Positions 33,763 to 46,503 of a DNA stretch of 64,000 nt are shown here, one piece after another. The notes under the pieces were generated by a model. The model worked only from the letters and a program-made list of their open reading frames with translations. It was not told the origin of the DNA and did no database searches. Origin of the DNA: Bolinopsis microptera (Eukaryota > Ctenophora > Tentaculata > Lobata > Bolinopsidae); contig NC_087077.1 of NCBI RefSeq assembly GCF_026151205.1, positions 372,001 through 436,000 on the forward strand, read 5' to 3'. Positions within the stretch are counted from its first letter, which is position 1; each line of letters begins with the position of its first letter. Made by a program: the position numbers and the translations under genes.

Positions 33763-35460
33763 AAATGACAGGTCTCACAAAATGACAGTCCACATAGACC
33801 ATGCTGTAGCTTCGGTTCCCTATAAATTGAACCCTATTCCTTTTACTGTATGAAAGAAAAAGAATTGATTAACACTTCCAGAGGAATGATAATGACATAG
33901 AATCTATATTTCTTACAAAAATATGAACGTTTTTGCTGTTCAGTCATTGCCCCGCCTAACTGTTACCCAGAATGGAGACCAAAGTTTAGAATTTAACCCC
34001 AGGAAACCAGGTACTACCATGACTTATGTCAATCAAAGACTACTCTGGTCAAATAAAATGACCTAGCCTCACAAACTGACAATGTTATGCCTCACAAAAT
34101 GACAGTTTTATTTTATGATACAAAGATGGCATATGTATATTGGATGCCCCTTGCCTAATTATTGGTATTCTAAAACCCAGTAAGCTTATGATGAGCCTAA
34201 ATGTGTTTATTTGATCATCAATTTTGATCAAAATGCCTCCCAAAATGACACCGAAAAGCCTTACAAAATGACAATGTTTCAGATTGAATTACTTTCATCA
34301 TCTAAAATGGATCAGAAACAGTCAATACAAGAAGGAGTTAAAAATAATCATAATCTGACAGTTAACAATCAAGTAGCATTAAAAAAGTGCAGCTCTGATA
34401 TCAAAACTTTGATTTCAAACTCTTTGATTTCAAACTCTGATTTCAAAACTCAACGAAATAAAGCTTCTATTTTGTGAAAGCAGAGAGTAATAACAACTCC
34501 TAAAACAGCACGAATTATATCTTTTTGTACTTTACAACCCCGTACAAATGCCGCAAATTCTTAATCAGTAATTATAATCTCTCGTTATAGATCACGATAT
34601 TTTATATTTTGATAATTGAAAGTTTTCGTTATCTTTAATGTAACTATATTATCTTTAAAGATAATATAAAATATGTTTAATAAAGTGTGTTTATAATTAT
34701 GGTACATTGTTATTTATTATATTTATATTTTAGGATGTAACCTTATTAGTTCAATGGAATAAACCTAGCATGCCTTGGTTGCAGCATCGCTTCACTTATA
34801 GGTGCATATAGGGCCCGATGTAATTGCTTTGACCAGTTTACTGGTCAACTGGTGTTTCGGTGTCCCTAATTTTGTTTACACTCGGTCACTTGTCAAGGCA
34901 TGTAAGGTCATTCGGCGAAATTTTCTTTGAAATAAAATGATGTATTTGTGTAACAATTTGAAAGTTTATTGATTTAAAAAAAAAGTCAAACGTTAACTAA
35001 ACACTGAAAAGTGATCTATCTAGTCATAGAAAATATCAAATATAACCAAATACTGTGTTCAAGTATGAAAACAAAAAATGATTTTTACGCCTCACAAAAT
35101 GACATTTTAAAAATTTATTCAAAGTATTAAAAATGTTCCTTTTTTAATATATTCTGGTAAAAACAGAACTGGTATAATATAAACAACATAATATATATCT
35201 AACAGTAAGACACGTGAAAGAATAATGAAACTTTTTCCCAAATCGGATTTGAAGTGATGCCGTTTTTGGTTGTCATTTTGTAAGGCACTATCTCACGCGA
35301 AATTGCCCAACTTTTTCAATCATCCTTTTTCCTGTAAAAGCTGTTCTAATCCTCAATCTATTATATTTATCTAACTGTCCTAGGTGAGATCAAATTTCTA
35401 TAGGCTGCTGTTAAAAATGACAGCCGTGACGAAATTGTCATTTTGTAAGGCATGTTTTTT
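33763..35460. mobile_element. Probable non-autonomous DNA transposon with subterminal repeats
   Basis: The motif GCCTTACAAAATGACA (or gcctcacaaaatgaca) recurs in direct orientation on the left (about 33763, 33778, 34068, 34087, 34232, 34257) and at 35091, and in inverse orientation (tgtcattttgtaaggc) at about 35271 and 35438. Clusters of such repeats facing inward from both ends are typical of transposase-binding subterminal repeats. An open frame of 88 codons inside (34211-34477) is AT-driven and not recognised. Exact ends and target duplication are not resolved. Confidence 0.5.
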
Positions 35461-38400
35461 TGGAAGATTTCAAAGATGACAATTTTTATCGCCAAATTTA
35501 CGGTTTTTCAATCAAATCAACCCCCGGGTAGAAAAATATACTTGTTGAACTACCTATCTGGATAATAAAACATGAGTTACAAAACTCATTCTTGTGCATT
35601 TCAGAGCCATCTCCTTATTACATGTCGCACTACAGTACGTGTCGCACTACAGTATGTGAATCTTGTTCTCGCTCAATGTGGTTGCAACTTACCTGGAGAT
35701 CCCAGGCTATTATGTTCATAAACATATATTGAGAGATTAGAGATTCGGCGGAATGACAGGCTGAGCGCCTCCCAGTAAGGTTGCAACCTTTCTCTTTATT
35801 TAATATTTAAATACTTAATATAGCTGTTGTGCGTCACTCTTATGTATTATATATGTACATGTGTATATATATACACACTTCTTATGAATATGTATATATA
35901 TATACACTTCTTATGAATATGTATATTATATATATACACTTCTTATGAATATGTATTTCAGGATTCATCTTACATTACGATCTGATCTCCTTAGTTCTCA
36001 ACCTGCATCTCTCTTACATGCGTCTCATTCATCCTTCAACAGCTTTTTAAAAGCAAGTTTAACTAATCATTTATTGATCAAATTTGTCGCAGTTTAATCG
36101 GGGTTTTACACTTGAAATCTTTAAACAACGCTTGTGGTGAAATAATTTCAAAAGAGGTGATTAGAGCAAAACACCTGTATTAGTATGTCACTTAGAAAAG
36201 AGCGGGAGTCACACCAGTGTATTAGCGATAGGTACGATAAACATTGTGATAGCTGAACATAACCAATTACCAATCAGACTCCAAGAAGCCAGGATAGTGT
36301 GTTCCTGCCTAGTAATAACCGAGGGTTTAACTCTCTTGACCGTGAATACTCACTGTGTAACGGCCGTCACAAAACTACATAGTTATATTATCCAGATCCT
36401 AATGGATTGGTTGGTACTGGTAAATGGATTATGTTCAGCCTAATTGTTATATGTAATTCTGCAGTTCTTTGGCAGCGGACCTGAGTTTGTGATTGTCCAA
36501 AGGTTTTGTGCTCTTGCTTACGTTTGCCGTCTTGCCGATCACGATTGTCATAATACCCATCTTGTATTTCAGTCGTTCTAGGTTAGCTATTTTGCCTTGA
36601 CTGTGTGATAAAGTGCTACGGTATTTTGCAAATATTCAGGTTAGAACATTTGGTTTGTAACCGTACGAAGTTCACCGTTTTTTAAATTTGTTAGTTGTAG
36701 CTAGCAACAGAGACTGGGCCATTATCATGTCATCTGCTTGTACGCTGTTTTAAGATTAGGCTTGTACACTGGTCAAAGAATGCCATGGGAAATTCTCACA
36801 CATCTTTAGGTTAGGCAGATCGGAAGTTACACCCATTGTTTTAATACACCAGTTTGAAGTTTCTATCTTTATTGTTCAGACAAGTGTAAATCTAGAAGTC
36901 TATTTCTATTTCAAAAGATTGGAATTTGTTCCATGTGCCCACTCTGTTACGGTCTATTAATAACCATGCATTGACAGTGAATATAACGGTGATTTGACCT
37001 GAGTAGTTTGATGTTTGTTGTCTGTTTGTTTATATAGAACCCGTCCCCAATCTCGTATCGGAAAATGACTAAATTCAGGTCTGAGTGTGAATACGGGTGG
37101 TACCTGCAAGTGTGTTCATTAAGCATTAAGAGTTCTGTAAAACTGCAGTTACAATTGTGCTAGAGTATTTTTAGTATATACGATCGATATCAGGTCTAAA
37201 TCCCTACATGCTTCCAAAATTTTTAATCTCCAACTTTCTGCACAATGTACTGGAATGTTTTGAAAAAAATAAAGATAAAAATAAAGTGATATATAAATAA
37301 AATCAACGATTTAATGTTAGGAAGGTAAAATTAATTCCCTGGTTTCTTAAGTCAGCTTTATAGTCGGAAAATAAAAGTATGTAGCGTCGATACCAAACCG
37401 ATTATTGAGCGATGCGATGATAGCTAAAAAGTTGGTTCCTGGGATACAGAGTCCTCCTGATTCCTCAGTCTTTGAGTGTGGTTTTTGTTCTTGTTCAGTT
37501 CTGTCCATATTTCCTCGTGTTATGATCAAAGTTTTGGAGTGTCATGTTGTCCACAAATTATTTGTTAAGTTTGATAGATTACCCGTCAATCTGGAATTTT
37601 ATGGAAAAGTTCCCTGAACGATACGAACTGAGAAGCACAAAATATGTACCAGTGACTGCAGTACACGGACATGTTCATTAAACTTGACAATTTAAATAGT
37701 AAAAATGAAGCAACGCTGTTACGCTGCTGCAAGATGTTTTATCATTACCTTTACAGCTTTCTGCTTTCCTTCTTTCTCACTTTTTCTGTCTCTCACTCTC
37801 TCTGTCTCTCTGTCTCTTTTTTAAATTGAAGTGTAACGATCACACGCCTTAAAAATATCCAGGATCGACAGTATAAAATAATCATCGCAGCCCGCTAGTT
37901 TAACTGCCTCTCAATATATATTACACAAGCATCTGCCTTTATTTTCCAGACCCATACAAATAGTTATATCTCGTAGTCTGTTTTGTGAGCGCAGCTGCAG
38001 GAATATTGAGAATATTGCGGTTATTAGTTAGTACGAAGCAGCGTTACACTGCTGACTGGTACTTGCTTCTGGCTGTCAAACCCCTAATGTACATTCGCCG
38101 CTGTACTGAACATGTTCACTTACACTGCCTGTTTAATTGTTAAACTGACCACACTGCAGCTCATTTGACTCGTTCCTGTCATCACACTTCCAAATCAGTT
38201 TTCCTTTGTAACTGTCCTTCTTTCTCTTCCATTTAATTTATTGAAATATCCGTCCCTTTTATTTTAATTATCAATTTATTTTGATAATTCGGCGTTGGTA
38301 AACCTGTTAAACCTACTATCTAGACTACTACGTTAACAAGCTAGTTTAAGCAAGTAGCAAATCTTCAAAAATGTCCCTGATCAGTTGCCTCGTCATGTTC

Positions 38401-39540
38401 AGTTACCTCGTCATGTTAAACGTGTTTGTGATTATAGCTCTCTGCTCTCTATCCTATGGAATAGGGAGTATCAGAATTCAGAGTTGTATTATTATTATTA
38501 TATTATAGTTAAAACTTTCTATACTCCTCCTCTCTATACCAAGCACCTCGATACTATGTACATTTTATACAAAACATGTCTCAAATCTCAAAACATGAGT
38601 CTAGTAGTTTGTAAGGTCCAATTATCGAGCAAGTGTCACACACGCAGTACACACCCCCTATCAGTACAGAACCCAACAGTTTGCGGACTTCACCCCTGGT
38701 AATTCCTACACACTGTTTAATAGATCCCTGCGGAAATACAATATCTTGTTTCGTTTACTGGTTGTACATTTGGTACCTGTCGTTGGTGATGAGACTCGGC
38801 AATAGTTTCTGTCACAGTTGATACGTGTGGCATGAATTAGTGCTGTTTCTCTTTTTTTGTTTCTCTTTTTTATCACCACCTTCTCCACTAAAAAGTGGTC
38901 GTGAACGTACTTTTAGCAGCTTCAACAGTTTCACCGCTTCAATCTTAGCCAATCATTATCTTTACTGAATGAAAATATTTTTCTTCCATTTTCCTTTTAA
39001 CATTTTGTGCTGCTGATATGCTGAGTTCATTTAGGTGAAGACTAATTTTGATACTACAAAACTTAAAATGTATTATAAATCGAACGCTACTGTTTTAAAA
39101 CTAATTAATGTCCTTTGAGATAAAGATTAGTTCTTTTCTTCATGTACTTGTCTGTTGTTTTGTTAACGACCATACATTTAACAGCTCAAAATGCTAACCA
39201 TGTACTTTTCACCTTTTCTAACCGACTTAATGATAACCGATAAAATTATTTATTTACTTATATATATTTTTGTAATGCCGCAACTCTTACTCGCTTGGTA
39301 AGTTGGTACATGATATGATGGAACTAACGAACAAGACTTGGCTGCTGTTGTTATCTTGTAAAATATTGTATTGTACATAAAAATTCAAATTCCATTGTTG
39401 AAACACATTAGCTTAAATCGAAAGATTAGGTTAATTTCCTCGTGTTTTTTGTTGTTACAATCAGGCCTGTAGCCAGGTTTTAATTGGAATTATTTTCCTT
39501 TTTCAGTATTATTAATTTATAGGAGAAAAATTTATAAATA
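35461..39540. other. Long stretch without recognised genes
   Basis: AT-rich DNA. A three-copy ~30-bp repeat with TATATATACACTTCTTATGA lies at about 35865-35955, a duplicated gtcgcactacagta at 35625-35655, and a CT-rich microsatellite at about 37775-37825. Small open frames show no domain signature. Confidence 0.5.
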
Positions 39541-39589
39541 TTGAAAGATATAAGTGCACTAGCATCGGGTGCGTCGCACCCTCTATTTA

Positions 39590-39690
39590 TTTTTAGAGTG
39601 CACTTGCACCAATTGCACTCGCACTTATTGCACTTGTACCTATTGCACTTGTACCTTTTGCACTTGTACTTTTTACACGATTTTCAATGA
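39590..39690. repeat. Short repeats of TTGCACTTGTACC type
   Basis: Five or so degenerate ~15-bp units (tgcacttgtacctat) follow a small dyad (gggtgcgtcgcaccc, about 39567-39581) and inverted aagtgcact/agtgcactt. Confidence 0.7.
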
Positions 39691-40469
39691 AACGTTACTG
39701 TCAAGTGTCAAATTATTATTGATTGCCATTAAAATTCAGCTATGATCGATAATCCATCAAAAGTTATAAACTTTATTCGAGGTGCCACCGTGCCAGGCTC
39801 ACAAGTGTTGTCCAATGAATGACATAGGCAGCTAAGATCCAGTATGTGACCTTAGAACACTCTTCTTCGTAGGGGGTTGTGGTCAGGATGACTGATGATC
39901 ACTGTAAAATAGAGCATTGAAGCCCTGAGCTTGCTCCCCGTAAATTTTGTGTACGTAACCAAACAGCCACATTTCTACTAAATTACTAAATAAAATTGTA
40001 ATTCTCATTTGGAGAGCAATATGTTGGTGCAACGTGAAAACATGTTATAACCTCAGCGTGTTGTTACGTTGTATTTGTGAGTCGTTTCACTAAAGTGCAT
40101 GTTAGAAAGTCTCGGAATACAGCGATCAGCATATTCAGTAATAATTCGCTGCTATTTGTGCTTTTTGTGCTTTGTGAGCATAATATCCGAATATTCTTTA
40201 TGTTTGGGCCCTAATGTTGCGGTAGGGCGGTGGATCTTCTTTATATAGTGAGTTTGAATGGTGCCTTGCGTATCCAAATATCTTAATACTTTACTTTAAT
40301 ACTTTACTATAATACTTTACTATTTAAATAGTTGTTGGATTTGTGAAGCTGCACTGTGGCCGGGTGGCGGACCTTTGCTTGACAAATTGTATGTATAAAT
40401 GACAAAAGCATGTGAACTTTTGATGATCCTCAATCCTCATGTACTTCTTTCATTTAAACTCAAGTTGAT

Positions 40470-40775
40470 GCACGGTGCGCTGTTGTAGTGTCCCTCCTTC
40501 ACGGTGCGCTGTTGTAGTGTCCCTCCTTCACGGTGCGCTGTTGTAGTGTCCCTCCTTCACGGTGCGCTGTTGTAGTGTCCCTCCTTCACACGGTGCGCTG
40601 TTGTAGTGTCCCTCCTTCACGGTGCGCTGTTGTAGTGTCCCTCCTTCACGGTGCGCTGTTGTAGTGTCCCTCCTTCACGGTGCGCTGTTGTAGTGTCCCT
40701 CCTTCACGGTGCGCTGTTGTAGTGTCCCTCCTTCGCCTGTAACACGATGCGCTGTTGTAGTGTCCCTCCTTCATC
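40470..40775. repeat. 29-bp tandem array
   Basis: About ten copies of CACGGTGCGCTGTTGTAGTG then tccctcctt, GC-richer than its surroundings; the last two copies are degenerate and separated by cgcctgtaac. Confidence 0.95.
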
Positions 40776-40895
40776 GCCTGTAATTTTGACTTCTCATGTT
40801 CATTCTTTAAATGTTGTTAATCTTTTCGAATTTTATGTTTATTTTGGGCTAAAATGACCCTTGACAACGGGAACAGAAGGACCTAGTTTTGTTTC

Positions 40896-41056
40896 AAGCA
40901 CACTTATAACACTACACTACATGTACCTACTAACAAGCACACTTATAATACTACACTACATGTACCTACTAACAAGCACACTTATAATACTACACTACAT
41001 GTACCTACTAACAAGCACACTTATAATACTACACTACATGTACCTACTAACAAGCC
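40896..41056. repeat. 39-bp tandem array
   Basis: Four copies of CAAGCACACTTATAATACTA then cactacatgtacctactaa. The length is a multiple of three, giving a chance open frame. Confidence 0.95.
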
Positions 41057-41389
41057 ACATGAGATTGAGGACCGTCACAGGAGTTCCACTATGAAACAAT
41101 GAGGACCCATTCTTTAATACTCATTTTATATTAAGATACAATGAAACTACATGGCAACATTAAAATTCTGGCAACATTAAAATTCTGGCAACATTAAAAA
41201 ACACAACTCATATCAGAGTTGTGTTGACTATAATAAGCTTAATTACTTTGTTCCCTGTTCTACTGTTGCAATGCTGCTCATGAGTGCATTGTGCAGGTGT
41301 AATCTTGGTACATCTTATACTCTTATAGAGCCATTGCTTGCTCAATCCTGACATTCCTCTTCGTTGAATCTATTCACTTGGTATAGTTC

Positions 41390-44300
41390 ACACTTCACTT
41401 GGTAGTTCACTTGGTATAGACAGATTTATACGGCAGATTCTCCGGATTCATAATTTTTGTGCTGTTTAGTGTGTTCAAGACAACAGTTCTTGCTAGTTTT
41501 ATATTTTCTATAAATACAATATTATATGTTTTCATTCATTGATTAATTAGTGTTTTGCAAGGTGCGGTATTCTGCACACTTCCGTGTTTTGGTGACCCGT
41601 CTTTCAATACATAATTTGGGTTTCGATATACTGGCCTACTGGATATTTGGGCTATATTGTCTAGTGCATAGTGTCGTTCTCCATGCGGTTCGGCTTTGTA
41701 TCAGAGATTCCTTAAGGCAAGCTGATCGAGAATAAACGACTTCAAGTCTCCGTCGTACTCCGTTTTATCGATTCGCATCTACCTGGATATAAATTATAAT
41801 ACTATATAATGTTAGTTATACGTAAAACTCCATATATACGGTGTCCGCATCAGGCGGTTCATCTGTTTCTCTGTAGGATTTGACTTCCTTCATAAATAGC
41901 AGTAGCTTTTACTGGTACCTTACGGTCTAGTGTAGGTTCCATAAGGACTAAATGATGGAAGTAGTATGCGGATAGTTCGCCGATTTTTTCTTCTGCTTCG
42001 TACTTGTTTACATGCCATTGGGAGGCTACCATACAAAATTCTTGATCATGTTTCTCTGAAAACCCTTTTCCTTCCTATGAGAATTACCCAGCACCCATTA
42101 GGTCAACATTTTGTGTATCTTCCATCCCAAACTTTTCACCCTGTGGTCCTTTGTCAGTGTCAGGTTTCTGTATCGTAAGGAAGCAGTACGTTCACAAGTC
42201 CGCTTTGAACAATCTATAATCTTTAGGCCTTGGAGTTTTGGATATAGAATTCCATCCATATGTAGGGAACGTTTTTCCCTTTACAATAAAAACCCCTTAT
42301 CCTAGCTGTGTCTAATGAAGGGGGCCTTTAAGTACATGAAATGTCAACTGTCTATGGGCTTCCCGGTCACGATTTGTAGGCGCTAGTTCATCCGTTCCAT
42401 ATATCAGTGTCATGACTTGGCTTGACTCGTTTAGTGTAGTCCACGCTACTCGTGCCGATTCTTTCTCTAACCCGGGTAACGTCATGTAGCCTACTCATGG
42501 TCACTTCATGTTAGCGCTAATCATGTCACGTGTCATTAGCTCACTCATCGGTCATGTCATGTGCGCCAACTCTTCAGTTCTTGCTACGTACTCAGTGGTC
42601 CCAAGTCGTCGCAACATCGTCTATGGCTTGCCTAATCAGTAGGTCGATGTCATTGCAAAGTGGTCACGTGCTAAGGTTATCACCCATGTAGCGCAACTCT
42701 GCAGTGATCTCGCAACTCAGTTTCACTGTCATTAGCGTAACTTTGGCCATTGTCATTACTCGTGTCAGTGTCATGAGCGTAAGCTCACAGTGGTACTGTA
42801 TGTAGCGTAACCAGTTCTACGGTCATGTAGCAGCTTACCAGTGTCACTGTCAAAGCCTTCTGTAAAGTTATAATGTAGGAACAGTGGCAGTTTAGCGAAC
42901 TCTTGACACCCATTCGAATCAAGATGGTCCTCAGTACCTATACTCTGGTTTAGTTTGTTGCGCTTCTCAGTGTCCGTGTCGTAGAATCCATTGTGTTTCT
43001 GTAACTCAGGTAGTGTCTCGATTTTGGTTCAACGGTCATAGAACCAACTCAGTGGTACGAGTCATTGGCTAACTAGGGTCACGTGGAGCGTAAACTCAGT
43101 GCCCACGTGTCATGTATCGTAATTCTAGCTAGTCTAATTTGGTATTGTGTTGGCAGTTGGACATTAGGATGAGTTTTACATTCAATAGAGCATTGTGTAC
43201 AGAGTCTAACAATTTGATCGAAGGTGCATGTTTAGTGACTTCTGGGGCCCAATGCTTGGTCTCCCCCATGCTTCGCCCCTTAGGTGACTTTGCACTGTTT
43301 TGTACTATCCAAATGTTAAAGGGTTCTTTCGCTATATTACTGGTGCGGTGGACTGTGACATATATCATTTGCGTTTTTGTCTGGAGCCAGGAAGATAGCA
43401 AATACCTTATTTAACCCTTTACGTTGGTAGTTTCTGTGGCCAATTATCTTTAGCTTTACCGGTTATTTATGAGTTATGAGCAAGTCTGCCCTGCATACCT
43501 TCGTTTCCAGTTCCGGATCAGTGCTATCGCGACTGTTTTGGTGTTGATAGCATCGCCCGCTTCTTTTGCCCTCTTGAACGCTATTTGTTGTTCTTCTGTC
43601 AAATTTTTGTTTTTTATGCCATTTCTAAGAATTAAAGCCTGAACTCACACTTGGAGGTGCAATATTTTTTACATCCTTTCCTTTTTCTCCTTTTATTATA
43701 ATCGAGAATTTTATTGTTTGTTGGTACCTTTCTGTTACGACCGCCACGTTTTAGTATGGAAATAAAGTTTTTTAAGGTAACGTGTGTAACCTCTTGTAGA
43801 TCGATATTTTATAACTTTGTCAGTAATACGGAGCTTTTCTGTCGGCTATTTCTAATAAGCTTTATCCCTTGTACGGATATCTTGATGCGATAAAAACTCT
43901 AGACACTACCATTGCTTCGGATCCTGCGGGGTTCCGCTTTCTATCGCAAATGATAATCGATTTGATATACTTTTGAATCACCTCATGAATATAGTACAAT
44001 TACCTCTTCGCGTTCTGGAAATCTGGGTATTGGTGGGATTTCTAGTTCCTCACAGGCTTGCTACACCTTTTACAGTTAGCACTTGCTTTACCGGTTGCTG
44101 GACCTTGTTTTTTAAGCATGTGCATTTCCATGATGCTAGAAAATAATCGTTTTAAACATTTATACAGTTTGGCTTTATCTCCGCTTTCGAAATGGCACTC
44201 ACCACGTAAGTTGTTTATATTTTCCGAATTCATCGACAGTTCCCTACTATTGTTGGCTTAAGTCAACATAACATTCTAAATACCAGAGTATACCAAGTTT

Positions 44301-45750
44301 AAACCAATTGCCTTTGTCATGCTAAAATTTATTAGCTCAATTCAATCGAGGTGACTATGCCATTTTTGTTGTCCAATAAATTTTTCTAACCCAGCAGCCG
44401 CCCATTGGGGGTTATGCAAACCTAATAGTTTATATTAGGTAGAGCTTCCACGATATATGAATACTCGTTTAGTATAAATTGTATAACCGTGTCTGAATCC
44501 ACTTAAGATATGTCCCCTATCCCATCATGCATACCCTCAGGGTATTTTGTTTTGTTCTGTCTTAATTTTTTTGTACATTGAGAGTTCACAGTGTATGTTC
44601 CTTTGCACGTAATTGATTAGGGTTCACTTTTCTAAAATTGGAAAAGATTTGGGTGGACGGCCGGCCGGCGGAGGTGGGTGTGGTGGGGGGAACACTAAAC
44701 CGAGTTGGTCACGGCGGTCGTGCCAATAGGTATAGAAAATTGTTTTCGCCAGGAACTGTTAAAAAAAGATAGAAGCGACTAACCATTCCCCTGTACTGCT
44801 ACCGCTTACTGCATAATGCTACCGTCTGCAATTGCTCTTTGTCCGCTCCTGACCTGGCTACCTGTCCTCTTACTTGTCCATTGTCATTTTTCTAAGAGAG
44901 GTACATTTTGTATATACAGAAAGAAATTTTCACCTGTGTATAAAAATTAAAGCGACTGTTTATTGCAAGCACGCTACACCACAATAATATAACTATTTTC
45001 GTATCACTGCACATGGTTGCATGCCCTTTTGTTTCGGTCTTACACTATCATGCCGATTTTGCAGTTTTTGTACAAATGTTTAACTTAGTTTTCAGCTTTT
45101 ATATATTCTGTGCCTGCTTATTTGATCAAGCCTTATTAGGGGGATTATCGGTCTATATTATGTATGCTGACACTAATTTTAGGGCTGAGAAGTGTAGGGC
45201 GGCAAATCAAATGGCAAGTGTGGAATGAGGATGTGGGATGTAACAAATTTAGTTTTGAACTTATCTGGAGAGTTCAGTGGAGTAAGTTTGTAAGTGTGAA
45301 GTGAATGTGGGTATGAGGCCATATGGAGTGTTAGTCTAACCTACTGGACTGTAGAGAACGGTTGAATTTTCCAAATTATTAAAAATAATAATAGCTTTAG
45401 TAATGTTAAGTTTAGTACATAACTTAATATACTGGTTTTTTTTTACGGATACTACGGAAACGGTTTTCAAGATCTGTAAATCTGTGGTTGAGATTTAATA
45501 TGAATTAAATAACAGTTCACTTGTACGGGAGACATATTTATCGTTTCGACACAAATTCGGGGGGAGCTAAAAAAGAATTTGGTAAAAGAAAAATATGGGA
45601 TTATGTACGAAAACAATTTTTTGTCATTTCCTTTTGTAATTCAACTTTCAATGAAATAATATTTGATACAAAATCAAAAATCTTCTTTGATCAGCTGTTC
45701 CATCTTGTAAACAACTTCTCCGGAGCCTTTGAAAGCTAGCCTCAGTTTAA
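41390..45750. repeat. Segmental duplication, first (diverged) copy
   Basis: This block matches 45915-50000 in order. Paired landmarks include cacttggtagttcacttggtata (41394 / 45925), cgtaattctag..gtctaatt (43119 / 46502), TTGATGCGATAAAAACTC (about 43882 / 47400), GATTAGGGTTCACTTTT (44617 / 48329), TATCACTGCACATGGTTG (45002 / 49165) and TTTTGTAATTCA near the right end (45632 / 49941). Many indels separate the copies. The first copy stops just before the position of the sulfotransferase start, so it holds the gene's upstream region without the gene. Confidence 0.7.
42420..43115. repeat. Degenerate relatives of the 29-bp CACGTG repeat
   Basis: Irregularly spaced fragments such as gtcatgta, ttagcgctaa, gtcacgtgtcat and aactcagtggt match the unit that is perfectly repeated at 46067-46503. 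It occupies the same place in the first copy of the segmental duplication. Confidence 0.6.
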
Positions 45751-46066
45751 CTTATAATCCTCCAGAGGGTATAGGATACAGACAGTGTTTGTTATCTTCC
45801 ATTAATCCCGAAATTTCACCGCCGTGGCCGTGGTCAATAATGTAGTGACAGAGCTTGCTTATTCTTAACGGAACGTCACGTCCAAAATCGTTTTTAAAGC
45901 AATTCATGATCGAATACTAGTGTTCACTTGGTAGTTAACTTGGTATAGTAAGTTCATCCATAATCTGTAGATTTCGTTTTTATCCACACTAAAACAGATA
46001 CAAAATCGGACCAGCTGTACCTGCATGTTATAATGAAGGGACTTTAAACAGACTTTACAGTGGTAA

Positions 46067-46503
46067 GTGGTCACGTGTCATGTAGCGCTAACTCAGTGGT
46101 CACGTGTCATGTAGCGCTAACTCAGTGGTCACGTGTCATGTAGCGCTAACTCAGTGGTCACGTGTCATGTAGCGCTAACTCAGTGGTCACGTGTCATGTA
46201 GCGCTAACTCAGTGGTCACGTGTCATGTAGCGCTAACTCAGTGTTCACGTGTCATGTAGCGCTAACTCAGTGGTCACGTGTCATGTAGCGCTAACTCAGT
46301 GGTCACGTGTCATGTAGCGCTAACTCAGTGGTCACGTGTCATGTAGCGCTAACTCAGTGGTCACGTGTCATGTAGCGCTTACTCAGTGGTCACGTGTCAT
46401 GTAGCGCTAACTCAGTGGTCACGTGTCATGTAGCGCTAACTCAGTGGTCACGTGTCATGTAGCGCTAACTCAGTGGTCACGTGTCATGTAGCGCTAACTC
46501 AGT
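46067..46503. repeat. 29-bp array with CACGTG and AGCGCT palindromes
   Basis: Fifteen almost identical copies of GTGGTCACGTGTCATGTAGC then gctaactca. Each copy contains the E-box palindrome CACGTG and the palindrome AGCGCT. Two point variants are seen (gttcacgtg; gcttactc). Confidence 0.95.
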
